A DNA stretch of 64,000 nt from Bacillus sp. ZZV12-4809 (GCF_009849585.1 NZ_VCRN01000004.1:186001-250000); one strand, 5' to 3'. Shown: positions 27,200 to 35,885, counted from the stretch's first letter. Numbers and translations are program-made. Notes: generated from the sequence alone by a model not told the origin.

Positions 27200-27322
27200 T
27201 TCCCCACCCTGTTCCGTTAAAGCGTTAAATCCATCATACCATTTTATTTCGAGTCACTATACTTTTTTCTCCACGATTCCCGCTAAGAACTTCCCTCAAT
27301 TATTTTTGAAACAGCGAGCACC

Positions 27323-27351
27323 TTCATTCCGGCTGTCCTAAATGTTATAAT
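27323..27351 (+). promoter_or_regulatory. Promoter of the SWIM/SNF2 operon
   Basis: Extended -10 TGTTATAAT (TATAAT at 27346-27351) with TTCATT 17 bases upstream as a weak -35. The transcript would start near 27358, so its leader contains the REP copy at 27410-27439. Confidence 0.6.
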
Positions 27352-27409
27352 AAAGGAATGTACTTTACAGGGCAGCCTGTTACGTTAATAGGTGCCTTGC
27401 TTTAATAAA

Positions 27410-27439
27410 TTCGACAAAATTCGGGTGGTGCCTGTCACC
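27410..27439 (+). repeat. REP-like sequence in the leader of the SWIM gene
   Basis: Thirty bases identical to the copy at 46953-46982, and one mismatch from the RAYT left flank. The GGTGCCTGTCACC hairpin ends three bases before the AAGGGGG ribosome-binding site of the next gene. Confidence 0.88.
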
Positions 27440-27457
27440 AACAAGGGGGTAGAAAGG

Positions 27458-29077
27458 ATGATTCCGGAGCGGTTTTTGGAGCCTTTGGAGTTTGCAGCGA
27501 ATGAGCTGAAGGGGCTTTTGCGTGCTGAGAATGAGGAGGATGCGCGCCTGATGCAGAAGGGGCTGATGCTGTTTCGGCAGGGGCTTGTGTATCAGCTTCG
27601 CTTTGAAGATGATAAGGTGTTGGCGACTGTTCAGGATGTGACTCCTGCCAAGGTTGAGCTGAATCTGGAGTTCATTCATTTGAGCGAGTGCTCCTGCCCG
27701 GCTGAAGGTTTTTGCCGCCATCAAACTGCGGTCTTTCTGCAGCTTCTCTCAAAAGCCAAAAGTGTGTCCATGTGGATTGAAGAGTGGCGGAAGCCGATTA
27801 AGGAAAAACAGGCGGCCAAGGATTGGGGGCTTCAAAGAGCGAAGGATCTGCTGAAATCCTCCAGCCAGAAGAAGAAGACAGGCTATGACGGCTGGATTGA
27901 CGGTTTCGAGGAAAGCTTTACCGAGCTGCTGGAAAAACAGGGTGAGCCCCGTCCATATGTACTTCCTGAGCTTTTCCATGTGTATCTGCGGCGCCTGAAA
28001 GCGGGAGCACCAGTGGAGCAGGAATGGAAGCTTCTTTACCTTCTGGTCGGCTATGTTTTTTCTTTTAAAAAGCTGATGGCGCTGAGCAGAAAGTATGGCC
28101 ATGGCGAGGAATTGATAGACCGCTATTACCGCCATCTCTATCAGTCCCTGATGGAAGACTCCGTTGAGATCATGAATAAGCTGTCAGTGCACTCCCTCCC
28201 CTTTGCTTTTGATCAATATATCGAAAAGCTGAAGGATGATTCTGCCGGACTAATTACCGGTTCGTTTGGGATGGAGTATGAACGGACCCATCTATACCGG
28301 CTGCTGTGGACGCATTTTTTCAAAAAGAAAGAATGGCGTGAAGCGGAGATTGAGAGGCTGGAACCCTCCCTAAACGAAAAGCCCAATATGCCGTCAGTGG
28401 CAGGCTATGTGCACCTTCAGATTCTTGAACGCAATGACGAAAAGGCACTCAGTGTTTTAAATGTGCTCAATGAATTAATGACACCTTATATGCTTTACTG
28501 GCTCGATTACTTTTCATCCAATAAGGACTGGAATCGGATGGGTCCTTATGCAGAAGCATTTATCCATAAATTGCGGGATTATCTGAAAACAAATGATGAT
28601 TATTATGCCTGCATGGATTTTACACGGATGTCCATCAAGGCGATTTCTCCTTATTGCCTGGAAAGCAGCAAAATGGATCTGTACGAGAAAGCCTTGATGG
28701 AGACGCTGCCGTACAGCTACAGTGACTATGAATATTTGCTTTTTGAAAAAGGTGAATTCACGAAATGGGCGGATCTGCAGGCGTTCATTGGCTTTGATCT
28801 TGATTCTCTTGGCAAGGACCGGATCAGGGAAATCAGCAAAAAGGAGCCCTCCATCCTTCTGCCGCTATATCATCAATCCATCACTGGCCACATTAATATG
28901 AAAAACAGAGATCATTACCGCGAGGCTGTCCGGAAAATGAAAAAGCTTCGCACTCTGTATAACAAGCTGAAACGTCAGGAAGACTGGCAGCTTTTTCTTG
29001 AATTGCTGCTTGAAAAAACGAAACGTCTCCGCGCTTTTCAGGAAGAATGCAAAAGGGGTAAGCTAATCGATGCTTAA
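27458..29077 (+). CDS. ywqB: SWIM zinc-finger protein, YwqB-like
   Basis: 539 residues from ATG 27458-27460 (AAGGGGG upstream). The longer frame from 27392 would translate the REP sequence. The SWIM motif CSCPAEGFCRHQTAVFLQLL (about residue 70-90) is a CxC...CxH zinc site found in partners of SNF2 ATPases. The rest is helical and unassigned. Overlaps the SNF2 gene by eight bases, as in B. subtilis ywqB-ywqA; probably a protein- or DNA-binding cofactor of that ATPase. Confidence 0.88.
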   Translation: MIPERFLEPLEFAANELKGLLRAENEEDARLMQKGLMLFRQGLVYQLRFEDDKVLATVQDVTPAKVELNLEFIHLSECSCPAEGFCRHQTAVFLQLLSKAKSVSMWIEEWRKPIKEKQAAKDWGLQRAKDLLKSSSQKKKTGYDGWIDGFEESFTELLEKQGEPRPYVLPELFHVYLRRLKAGAPVEQEWKLLYLLVGYVFSFKKLMALSRKYGHGEELIDRYYRHLYQSLMEDSVEIMNKLSVHSLPFAFDQYIEKLKDDSAGLITGSFGMEYERTHLYRLLWTHFFKKKEWREAEIERLEPSLNEKPNMPSVAGYVHLQILERNDEKALSVLNVLNELMTPYMLYWLDYFSSNKDWNRMGPYAEAFIHKLRDYLKTNDDYYACMDFTRMSIKAISPYCLESSKMDLYEKALMETLPYSYSDYEYLLFEKGEFTKWADLQAFIGFDLDSLGKDRIREISKKEPSILLPLYHQSITGHINMKNRDHYREAVRKMKKLRTLYNKLKRQEDWQLFLELLLEKTKRLRAFQEECKRGKLIDA

Positions 29078-31889
29078 AACGAGATTTCTCCACGTGAAAG
29101 TGAAACCAATAAACAATGCCCGCTACCTGATTTTTGCTGTAAATGAAGAAGGGCGCCAGCTTCCCCCGAAGGAATGGAAGCCACTTCTATTTAACCATCA
29201 CAGGGAAAGCTTTTTCGGAACCATGCTGGATGCTGCAGAGGCAGACGGGATTAAAGGGATCTCTGTAACAGGCTGGCTGCTTGTCACCCTGTTTGCGGCA
29301 GAACAATTCAACCGTTTGATTGATTGGAGCTGGGATGAGACGGCAGAAATATTGCTGGCCTCTTCACATGCTCTTTATGATTCGATCGTGGACCAGGAAT
29401 GGATGCCGGATTTTGCCGCCTGGGAACAGGATCAATTCCGCTGGGCACTGCCGGAAAGTGTGATTAGTGAATTCGGCACAAACTTTTGGGAGCAGACAGT
29501 AGAAGGTTCTCCAGTCAGGGAATTTATCGGAGACTTATTTCACCGCTCCCTTGACGGCTATATGAATCAAAACCAGGATGCGAAGGCGCAGTTCGGCGAA
29601 AAGCTTGAAGCCTTGCGGAGTGAACATCTCTCACCGCGTGATCTTGCCGCTTATTTTGATGAAGAAAGCTGGCAGGAATGGATTGGGGTCAAAGCAAATG
29701 AAGCTCCTTTCTCGATCGGACTTAAGCTGGAAGAGCCCGGGGATATTGATACAAGCTGGGATTTGACCATATTTCTGCGCGGAAAAATGAACCCGGATGT
29801 ATTTGCCGATTACAAGGACTATTCGAATTATCCGCATGACTGGCATGAATATGAGGATTCAATAGAAAAAGAGATCCAGCGCTGGCTCGAGCTTTTTCCA
29901 TGGCTTGAAGGCAAGCCCGGCGAGATTTCGACTATGCTGACGGAGGATGAAGCCTGGACTTTCCTGACAGAGGCAAGCGAAACCTTTCTCGCACTTGGCG
30001 TGGAAATTCTGCTTCCATCGTGGTGGCAGGCGATGAAGAACGCAAGCCTCAAGGTAAAAGCAAAAGTAAAAGGAACCGGGGGCCATCGCCCCTCGTTTGT
30101 CGGCCTTCAGTCTATGCTTGATTATGATTGGCGCTTCAGCATGAATGGAGTTGACTTAACAGAAGAAGAATTCCGGGGCATGGTCGAGGAAAAAAGACGG
30201 CTCGTCTATGTTCGCGGCCGCTGGATAAAGCTGGATCCCCATTTTGTCCGCCATATTCAGGATTTAATGAAGAAAGCGGAAAAAGAAGGGCTGCATGTCC
30301 GCGATTTGATCGAGCAGGAGCTTATGGCTGACGGGAACACCCAGGAAGACGACCTGGATAATCCTAAAACATTTGCCCGGATTCAGATTGAGCTTAACCG
30401 CCAATGGAAACAGATGGTAAAGCAGCTCCGCGATATTAAAAACCTTCCGCTTGAAGAGGTCCCTGCCAGCTTCAAGGGGGATCTCCGACCTTACCAGAAG
30501 CTCGGAATGAGCTGGCTGCTGTTTTTGCGCCGCTATGGGTTCGGTGCCATTCTGGCGGATGATATGGGACTCGGAAAAACGATTCAGCTGATCTCCTATC
30601 TTTTAAAAGTTAAGAAGGATGAAGACAGCGGCCCCTCTCTCATCGTGTGCCCTACATCTGTTCTCGGGAACTGGCAGAAGGAAATCGAGCGCTTTGCACC
30701 AGGCATGAGCGTGTACCTTCATTATGGGTCAAACCGCCTGAAGGGCGAAAGATTTTCTGAAAAAGCTATGGAATCTGATATTGTGCTGACCTCATATGGA
30801 CTTACCCATATGGATCTCGAGGATTTTGAAGCAATCGAGTGGAGCTCCATTTCGATTGATGAAGCCCAGAACATTAAAAACGCACAAACAAAGCAGTCGC
30901 GGGCTGTCCGAAAGTTGAAAGGCAAACACCATATTGCCCTTACCGGAACTCCCATGGAAAACAGACTGACCGAGCTCTGGTCCATTTTTGATTTTACGAA
31001 TCACGGCTATCTCGGCAGTCTCGGGCAATTTCAGAAGCGCTATGTACTGCCGATTGAGAAGGATGACGACAAAAATAAAGTGAAGCAGCTGCAGGCCTAT
31101 ATCCGCCCCTTCCTGCTCCGCCGTACGAAGAAGGATGAGGATGTGGCCTTGAACCTGCCTGATAAGCTTGAGCAGAAGGAGTACTGCCCGCTGACTGCTG
31201 AGCAGGCTTCCTTATACGAGCAGCTTGTCCAGGATACTTTTGCACAGATTGAAAAGCTGTCCGGGTTTGAGCGAAAAGGCCTAATCCTGCAGTTATTAAG
31301 CCGCTTAAAACAACTGTGCAATCATCCGGCCCTTTATTTAAAAGAAGAAAAGCCAAAGCACGTCCTCGAACGTTCTGTAAAGCTTGAAAAATTAAGCGAA
31401 CTCGTCGGCGCTGTTCATGAACAGGGCGAAAGCTGCCTGATTTTTACCCAATATATCGAGATGGGGAACATGATTGCCCGCCTGCTGAAAAAACAATTCG
31501 GATTCGACGTGCCCTTTTTAAACGGAAGCGTGCCAAAGCAGGAACGGGATAATATGATCAGCCGTTTTCAGAATCATGAGTTCCCAGTATTCCTGCTGTC
31601 GCTTAAAGCCGGCGGTACCGGCTTGAATCTGACGGCAGCAAACCATGTCATTCATTATGACCGCTGGTGGAATCCTGCCGTGGAAAATCAGGCGACTGAC
31701 CGTGCCTACCGGATTGGGCAAAAGCGCTTTGTTCATGTGCATAAAATGATTGCTACCGGCACACTCGAGGAAAAAATTGATGCCATGCTTGAAAAAAAGC
31801 AGTCCCTTAATGACCAGATTATTACGAGCGAGAACTGGATTACCGAGCTTTCAACAGATGAACTGCGGGATCTGGTTCACCTCTCATAG
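29070..31889 (+). CDS. ywqA: SNF2-family DNA helicase/ATPase, YwqA-like
   Basis: 939 residues. A family-specific N-terminal region (about 1-450) precedes the two RecA-like lobes: LADDMGLGKTIQ (motif I, near 495), SIDEAQNIKN (motif II), ALTGTPMENR (III), then SLKAGGTGLNLTAA and WWNPAVENQATDRAYRIGQ (V and VI). All ATPase motifs are intact. Such bacterial SNF2 proteins translocate on double-stranded DNA, and links to recombination or transcription recycling are proposed for relatives. Confidence 0.93.
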   Translation: MLKTRFLHVKVKPINNARYLIFAVNEEGRQLPPKEWKPLLFNHHRESFFGTMLDAAEADGIKGISVTGWLLVTLFAAEQFNRLIDWSWDETAEILLASSHALYDSIVDQEWMPDFAAWEQDQFRWALPESVISEFGTNFWEQTVEGSPVREFIGDLFHRSLDGYMNQNQDAKAQFGEKLEALRSEHLSPRDLAAYFDEESWQEWIGVKANEAPFSIGLKLEEPGDIDTSWDLTIFLRGKMNPDVFADYKDYSNYPHDWHEYEDSIEKEIQRWLELFPWLEGKPGEISTMLTEDEAWTFLTEASETFLALGVEILLPSWWQAMKNASLKVKAKVKGTGGHRPSFVGLQSMLDYDWRFSMNGVDLTEEEFRGMVEEKRRLVYVRGRWIKLDPHFVRHIQDLMKKAEKEGLHVRDLIEQELMADGNTQEDDLDNPKTFARIQIELNRQWKQMVKQLRDIKNLPLEEVPASFKGDLRPYQKLGMSWLLFLRRYGFGAILADDMGLGKTIQLISYLLKVKKDEDSGPSLIVCPTSVLGNWQKEIERFAPGMSVYLHYGSNRLKGERFSEKAMESDIVLTSYGLTHMDLEDFEAIEWSSISIDEAQNIKNAQTKQSRAVRKLKGKHHIALTGTPMENRLTELWSIFDFTNHGYLGSLGQFQKRYVLPIEKDDDKNKVKQLQAYIRPFLLRRTKKDEDVALNLPDKLEQKEYCPLTAEQASLYEQLVQDTFAQIEKLSGFERKGLILQLLSRLKQLCNHPALYLKEEKPKHVLERSVKLEKLSELVGAVHEQGESCLIFTQYIEMGNMIARLLKKQFGFDVPFLNGSVPKQERDNMISRFQNHEFPVFLLSLKAGGTGLNLTAANHVIHYDRWWNPAVENQATDRAYRIGQKRFVHVHKMIATGTLEEKIDAMLEKKQSLNDQIITSENWITELSTDELRDLVHLS

Positions 31890-31896
31890 AGTTGAT

Positions 31897-32283
31897 TCAG
31901 TCTTCAAGCCCCTTATATGCATTAAGGCTTGGAGGCTGTTCTTTTATTTTTGCATATTCCTGCTTATTAGGCCTTTGCGTCAGAAAAGTGACTTTGCTGC
32001 CTTCTTTTATAATAAAACAGGATAGCAGCTCGTATGTAGGCTTCTTGTTCCCCGCGTTAATTGCCACCTGGCTTAACAATAAGTTAAACTTGTAGTGAAG
32101 AGTTCTTTCCATATCGTTGAACATGAGTGAAGTATGGCTTCTAAGAGGAATTCTTTGATAGGATTTGTTATTTTGGAGCTTAATGAGCTGAAGCGCATCA
32201 AAGAAGCTTGGCTGATGATTGGTATTTAGACATTTATTTTCTGTTTTAAAATACAGATACCCGTTTTTTACTCCTTTATCCAT
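31897..32283 (-). CDS. Hypothetical protein
   Basis: 128 residues, soluble and basic, not recognised. A very strong site (AAAAGGGGGTG, six bases before ATG 32281-32283) supports it as a real gene. No signal peptide, membrane segment or metal motif. It contains FNLLLSQVAINAGNKK and VTFLTQRPNKQEYAKI. It ends eight bases from the convergent SNF2 gene and is divergent to the Xre-type regulator, which might control it. Confidence 0.65.
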   Translation of the reverse strand: MDKGVKNGYLYFKTENKCLNTNHQPSFFDALQLIKLQNNKSYQRIPLRSHTSLMFNDMERTLHYKFNLLLSQVAINAGNKKPTYELLSCFIIKEGSKVTFLTQRPNKQEYAKIKEQPPSLNAYKGLED

Positions 32284-32485
32284 TAAATCACCCCCTTTTA
32301 TTATTTCAAAAAAATATATTCGACATATTCCGCGAAAATCCTCCTAGTTATTTTTACCTATACCACACAATTCCTTATTTGTGAATAATAATCACTCAAT
32401 ACACTGTGATCTGCGTTCACAAACAGCCTTTTCAGCTGCTATTCCCGCTAAGTTAAAAGAAAGAAAGTAAACGGCGGTGAAAAGG

Positions 32486-32884
32486 ATGTCTTTACCTGAA
32501 ATACTGAAAAAGTTAAGAACGGACCGAAAGTGGACTCAGGATTTTGCTGCTGAAATGCTGAAAGTGGATCGTTCAACCATCAGCAAATACGAAACAGGAA
32601 AGGTCACTCCCACATACCAAACCCTCGTACAAATGGCAGAAGTCTATAAAGTGGACAAGACCTTATTGACTGATAAATTGGAGAACCCCTCCTCCTACTC
32701 GGCGGACAAGTCTGTTTTAAAAGAAAACCCCGATGATAAGGATATGGAGATGATCCGGGAAATCATCAGCCATTATCCCGACCTGAAAAAAGCCCTCCTG
32801 GACATATACACCTTTAACGAAAAGAAAAAGGCCCTCGCTGTGAGAGTCATTAAGAGCAGCATTCATGCATTGAAGGACTTTTAG
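32486..32884 (+). CDS. Xre-family transcriptional regulator
   Basis: 132 residues. The N-terminal Cro/C1-type HTH (about 1-62) reads EILKKLRTDRKWTQDFAAE and then MLKVDRSTISKYETGKVTP. The C-terminal half, EMIREIISHYPDLKKALLDI, is helical and probably dimerises. ATG 32484-32486 is favoured by GGTGA six bases upstream over the in-frame GTG nine bases earlier. Divergent from the 128-residue hypothetical. Confidence 0.82.
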   Translation: MSLPEILKKLRTDRKWTQDFAAEMLKVDRSTISKYETGKVTPTYQTLVQMAEVYKVDKTLLTDKLENPSSYSADKSVLKENPDDKDMEMIREIISHYPDLKKALLDIYTFNEKKKALAVRVIKSSIHALKDF

Positions 32885-33228
32885 GTAGTTTTTAGGAATC
32901 ATGTAAGGGGAACTCGGTAGAGCTGGGTTTACATTGGACTGAGAAGATTAGGTGCTGGGTAGAAGAGTTGGGTTTCTTTCGACTTTTGTTGCGTAAATTT
33001 GGGATGGCAGTTTTGAGTCTTGGCCTGCTTCGGACTTAAAATGCGGAATTCGAGTTTGGGTCCGAACCTTGGACTTCTATGGACATATAATCCGTAAACC
33101 CGACATGCTTTGCCCGGTCCTCAATCCTCATCCGACACAGAACGTGAAAAGCCGAGACGCAGGGCTCAAACCTCTCCTAACTCAGAAAGCCTAAATGACC
33201 AACACCATGAACCTACCAACAAAAAAAT
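32885..33228. other. Gene-free stretch with degenerate CGGA-type repeats
   Basis: No supported gene on either strand. It contains loosely repeated words such as TTCGGACTTAAAATGCGG and TATGGACATATAATCCGT, and GCGTAAATTTGGG next to GCGGAATTCGAG. It recalls decayed dispersed intergenic repeats of Bacillaceae; no boundaries can be given. Confidence 0.4.
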
Positions 33229-33252
33229 AACCCGGCACAGAGGTACCGGGTT
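33229..33252 (-). terminator. Terminator of the ssbB operon
   Basis: Minus-strand AACCCGG ... CCGGGTT stem followed by ATTTTTTTG. It lies downstream of the coiled-coil gene and ssbB. Confidence 0.85.
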
Positions 33253-33331
33253 CCAATTTGGGGAGTTTTGAGGATATGATTGATTCTCTATATGGAAGGA
33301 ATTTGTGTGGACAGCTGAATGGGGGATGCCG

Positions 33332-33532
33332 TCAGTTCATGATGGAGAAGCGTTTTGGTGTTTGGTGTTTTTGCATATGGCAGTTTTGCATGACCGTTTC
33401 ACGGATGAACGATTCAAGCTGGAGAACGCGCTTGTTAAGGTCATCGACTTTGTGGTTTGATTTTCCAAGCATTTTGATGAGGCTTTCGAGCATATATTCC
33501 AATGCCTTTTCTCTTTCAGACACTTCATTCAA
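33332..33532 (-). CDS. Small coiled-coil protein co-transcribed with ssbB
   Basis: 66 residues from TTG 33530-33532, eight bases behind a perfect AAGGAGG. The start overlaps the ssbB stop (TTGA). The sequence has clear heptad character (LESLIKMLGKSNHKVDDLNK, then RVLQLESFIRETV). Function unknown; the coupling to ssbB suggests a competence or single-strand-DNA-related role. Confidence 0.7.
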   Translation of the reverse strand: MNEVSEREKALEYMLESLIKMLGKSNHKVDDLNKRVLQLESFIRETVMQNCHMQKHQTPKRFSIMN

Positions 33533-33897
33533 AATGGCAGCTCCTCCTTGGTCACGGACACCGGGATGCCCTCTGCCTTCTTACGGTCAAGGAAGCGGAC
33601 GGTTTCCGCTACCACCTCTGTTACATAAATCCGTTTCTTTTCCTGATTATCATAATGCCTTGTCTGGATCCGCCCGGTTATTCCAATCAGGGTTCCTTTC
33701 CGGCAATACTGCGATGTATTTTCTGCCGTTTTCTTCCATAGAGTGCACTGCACAAAATCCGCATCGATTTCACCCTTCTGGTTACGGTATTGGCGGTTTA
33801 CTGCTAGCGTCACATTCGTCACCGGAATTCCCTCCTGTGTCCTTTTCAGCTCAGGATCCCTTGTCAGCCTTCCCACTAGGGTCACTTGATTGATCAT
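33529..33897 (-). CDS. ssbB: Single-stranded DNA-binding protein SsbB
   Basis: 122 residues from ATG 33895-33897, nine bases after GAGAGGAG. OB-fold start MINQVTLVGRLTRDPELK and the conserved DFVQCTLWKKTAENTSQYCR. It lacks the long Gly-rich linker and acidic DDDLPF-type tip of the essential SsbA; it ends in EELPF. This, and the position next to ywqA/ywpF, identifies the paralogue that protects incoming DNA in competence. ComK-type boxes lie directly upstream. Confidence 0.88.
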   Translation of the reverse strand: MINQVTLVGRLTRDPELKRTQEGIPVTNVTLAVNRQYRNQKGEIDADFVQCTLWKKTAENTSQYCRKGTLIGITGRIQTRHYDNQEKKRIYVTEVVAETVRFLDRKKAEGIPVSVTKEELPF

Positions 33898-33961
33898 GGT
33901 TTTCATCTCCTCTCTTGATAGCCTTATCATAGCCGGAACTTCATCCCTGTGTAAAAAAGCA

Positions 33962-34058
33962 AAAATGTGTTTTTCTCAGTGCTTTTTCGGCAAAAACACT
34001 CATGAAATTTAGTTTTCAGCCTCTTTTCTGCAAAAAACCGCTTCAAAAATTCGATTTT
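33962..34058 (-). promoter_or_regulatory. Array of three ComK-type AT-boxes on a 42-bp repeat
   Basis: AAAA-N5-TTTT-like boxes at 33962-33974, 34004-34016 (GAAA-N5-TTTT) and 34046-34058 start exactly 42 bases apart, which is four helical turns. The surrounding 42-base units (33961-34086) are diverged copies of each other. ComK binds pairs of such boxes and activates ssbB in B. subtilis. Confidence 0.6.
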
Positions 34059-34095
34059 CAGCATGAAAAAAAAGAAAATTCGACATACTGTCAAA

Positions 34096-34124
34096 TTCGC
34101 TTTCAGTTTGGGCTGTGTTATAAT
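34096..34124 (+). promoter_or_regulatory. Promoter of ywpF
   Basis: Extended -10 TGTTATAAT (TATAAT at 34119-34124) with a weak -35 TTCGCT 17 bases upstream. About 40 bases before the ywpF start. Confidence 0.6.
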
Positions 34125-34163
34125 TTTTTATAGACAACTTATTTTGGGAGATGGAGGTAAGCC

Positions 34164-34622
34164 ATGAAAACATTTAAACTTGTTTCTCTGCAATTGGTGG
34201 AAGAAAAGGGCCTGGTTGATATTGAACTGGATGATGGATTGATTATCAATAAAGAAGATGAAAAGAGCAGCTGGCTCCTGGAGGCTTTTGTTGATAAATC
34301 CTATCTTGAGTACTTCAAAAAGCGCGCTGATGACAAAGACGAACTGACCATCCAAGTTGTTATTACCAAAAAAGAAAACGATCCAGCCGCATTCCAAACT
34401 AAAATTACCTCTATCAGCGAACTGGAAAACCATATCAGCATCCTTTTTGAGGGATCACTTAGGAGAACGAAAAATGATTACGCCGAATTGCTGCTTCAGG
34501 ACCTTTTAGATAAGGGATACAGCGGCGACAGCCTGATTGACGAATTCAAGGAAAAAATGCAAAGCAAGCCTCGCCTGGCTGCTGCAAAAAAAGAAAATAA
34601 AGAAACTCCCGCTCAGTCATAA
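34164..34622 (+). CDS. ywpF: YwpF-like protein
   Basis: 152 residues, soluble. The N-terminus MKTFKLVSLQLVEEKG and the following beta-rich domain match the YwpF family; the C-terminal tail is Lys/Ala/Glu rich. No enzymatic motif. Monocistronic: its own promoter upstream and a terminator whose stem begins inside the last codons. The function of the family is unknown. Confidence 0.8.
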   Translation: MKTFKLVSLQLVEEKGLVDIELDDGLIINKEDEKSSWLLEAFVDKSYLEYFKKRADDKDELTIQVVITKKENDPAAFQTKITSISELENHISILFEGSLRRTKNDYAELLLQDLLDKGYSGDSLIDEFKEKMQSKPRLAAAKKENKETPAQS

Positions 34623-34634
34623 CGGGAGTTTTTT
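34603..34634 (+). terminator. Terminator of ywpF
   Basis: AAACTCCCG ... CGGGAGTTT with TTTTTTC following. The upstream arm lies within the end of the coding region. Confidence 0.9.
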
Positions 34635-34644
34635 CTTTTAATTA

Positions 34645-34929
34645 TTACTTATCCTTATTATCTTCATCCTGCATATCAAGATTATCTTCCACAGCATCTT
34701 CGCCCGGCTCGTTGTTGTCTTCCATCATGTCCCCGTCGTCATCAGTATTGATGTCGTTTTCATCTGTGTTTTCATTCAGATCATTCACATCTCCATTTTC
34801 CACATCACCATTTTCCTCAGTGATTGTATCATCCTCCGGCGGCGGCTCCTGGTCGTCAGTGGCACAGCCTGCCAGTAGCATGGCGGAAAGAACGGATCCT
34901 CCGATAAGTGTTAAAAGCTTTTTATTCAT
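34645..34929 (-). CDS. Small acidic lipoprotein
   Basis: 94 residues from ATG 34927-34929 (AAAGGAG, eight-base spacing). Signal peptide MNKKLLTLIGGSVLSAMLLA followed by lipobox cysteine (LLAGC). The mature part is almost wholly Asp/Glu/Asn/Gly repeats (ENGDVENGDVNDLNENTDEN), so it is probably disordered and extended from the membrane. Function unknown; the very acidic tail could bind cations. Confidence 0.75.
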   Translation of the reverse strand: MNKKLLTLIGGSVLSAMLLAGCATDDQEPPPEDDTITEENGDVENGDVNDLNENTDENDINTDDDGDMMEDNNEPGEDAVEDNLDMQDEDNKDK

Positions 34930-35030
34930 CGTAAAAGCTCCTTTCAAATGATGTATTGTTGACCTGCTGCATTGGTCTTCCTTTATATTTCCCAAAAATC
35001 GAAACAACTTGCATATTTTTTTACAGAAAA

Positions 35031-35055
35031 AATCCCGCACATGGTGTACGGGATT
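35031..35055 (-). terminator. Terminator of fabZ
   Basis: Minus-strand ATCCCGTAC ... GTGCGGGAT (one mismatch) followed by TTTTTTC. Immediately downstream of the fabZ stop. Confidence 0.85.
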
Positions 35056-35064
35056 GTTTTAGCA

Positions 35065-35493
35065 TTATCTTTCAATCGCAAACATAATTTCGGCTTCCAT
35101 TGCCACTTCGCCATCCACGGTCGCAACGGCTTTGCCTTTTCCGATTCCTCTGCGGACGGAGAGCAGTTCGACCTCCATCATGAGTGTATCGCCAGGCCGC
35201 ACCTGGCGCTTCCAGCGGCATTTTTCCACTCCGGCAAAAAAGGCAAGTTTTCCTTTATATTCATCCAGTGACAGCAGTGCCACAGCACCAGTCTGTGCAC
35301 AGGCTTCAAGCGTCAGGCATCCCGGGAACACATTGTAATTAGGGAAATGCCCATTGAATACTTCCTCATTGGCACTTATATTCTTTTTGCCGACCGCTCT
35401 TTTTCCAGGCTCAAGCTCTTCAATCGAATCCACGAACAGGAATGGATATCGGTGAGGGATAATTTCTTTTATTTCTTCTACATTTAATTTCAT
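35065..35493 (-). CDS. fabZ: 3-hydroxyacyl-ACP dehydratase FabZ
   Basis: 142 residues, the usual length, from the second ATG (35491-35493; GGGAG eight bases upstream). Hot-dog fold with catalytic His49 ([12 protein letters not shown]) and Glu in [11 protein letters not shown]. Dehydrates (3R)-hydroxyacyl-ACP in fatty-acid elongation in the cytosol. Located as ywpB/fabZ is in B. subtilis, beside the flagellar genes. Confidence 0.95.
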   Translation of the reverse strand: MKLNVEEIKEIIPHRYPFLFVDSIEELEPGKRAVGKKNISANEEVFNGHFPNYNVFPGCLTLEACAQTGAVALLSLDEYKGKLAFFAGVEKCRWKRQVRPGDTLMMEVELLSVRRGIGKGKAVATVDGEVAMEAEIMFAIER

Positions 35494-35585
35494 ATGTATC
35501 GCTCCCATGTATTATTTAGCACCAGATACTAATAGCTTATATTCATTTTACTAAAAAAACGATGCTGCGCAAAGTGCCAACGAAA

Positions 35586-35608
35586 AAGAAGGGTTTGCTG
35601 CCCTCCTT
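35586..35608 (-). terminator. Terminator after the flhO-flhP-epuA genes
   Basis: Minus-strand AAGGAGGG-CAGCAAA-CCCTTCTT (one mismatch) followed by TTTCG. Short U tract. Confidence 0.7.
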
Positions 35609-35615
35609 TTCATTT

Positions 35616-35885
35616 CTATTCTTTTTCCACCAAATCCATAATATGCGTCCAGGTGGACTTTGTAAAAATATCCTTTACTTCGCCGCCGCCAATGACACCA
35701 TACCCGACTGCGGCTCCTGCCATAACGCTCAGGAAAATTAAAAGCACGACAATAATAATCCGAAGCCAGATCGGAATGAGACGGATGCGAACCCGCCCTT
35801 TACGCGGTGACTCTTCTTCGCTGCTTTCTTTTTTCAGTTGTTCACGCGTCTTGACTGCTTCTTGATTACTGTTGTTTACTGACAT
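35616..35885 (-). CDS. EpuA-like small membrane protein
   Basis: 89 residues. A charged N-terminus (QLKKESSEEESPRKGRVRIR) is followed by one membrane helix (LRIIIVVLLIFLSVMAGAAV) and a short outside tail (KDIFTKSTWTHIMDLVEKE). Matches the EpuA family, often misnamed 'RNA polymerase subunit beta' in databases; no polymerase role is implied. Nineteen bases after flhP. Confidence 0.75.
   Translation of the reverse strand: MSVNNSNQEAVKTREQLKKESSEEESPRKGRVRIRLIPIWLRIIIVVLLIFLSVMAGAAVGYGVIGGGEVKDIFTKSTWTHIMDLVEKE

Noticed and set aside
33337-33528. Alternative 63-codon frame from ATG 33526-33528 overlapping the coiled-coil gene
   Set aside because: Its spacing from AAGGAGG is too long (12 bases) and its residues show no pattern, while the TTG frame gives a regular coiled coil.
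35616-35885. RNA polymerase beta subunit
   Set aside because: An 89-residue single-helix membrane protein of the EpuA type; the polymerase name is a known database misnomer.
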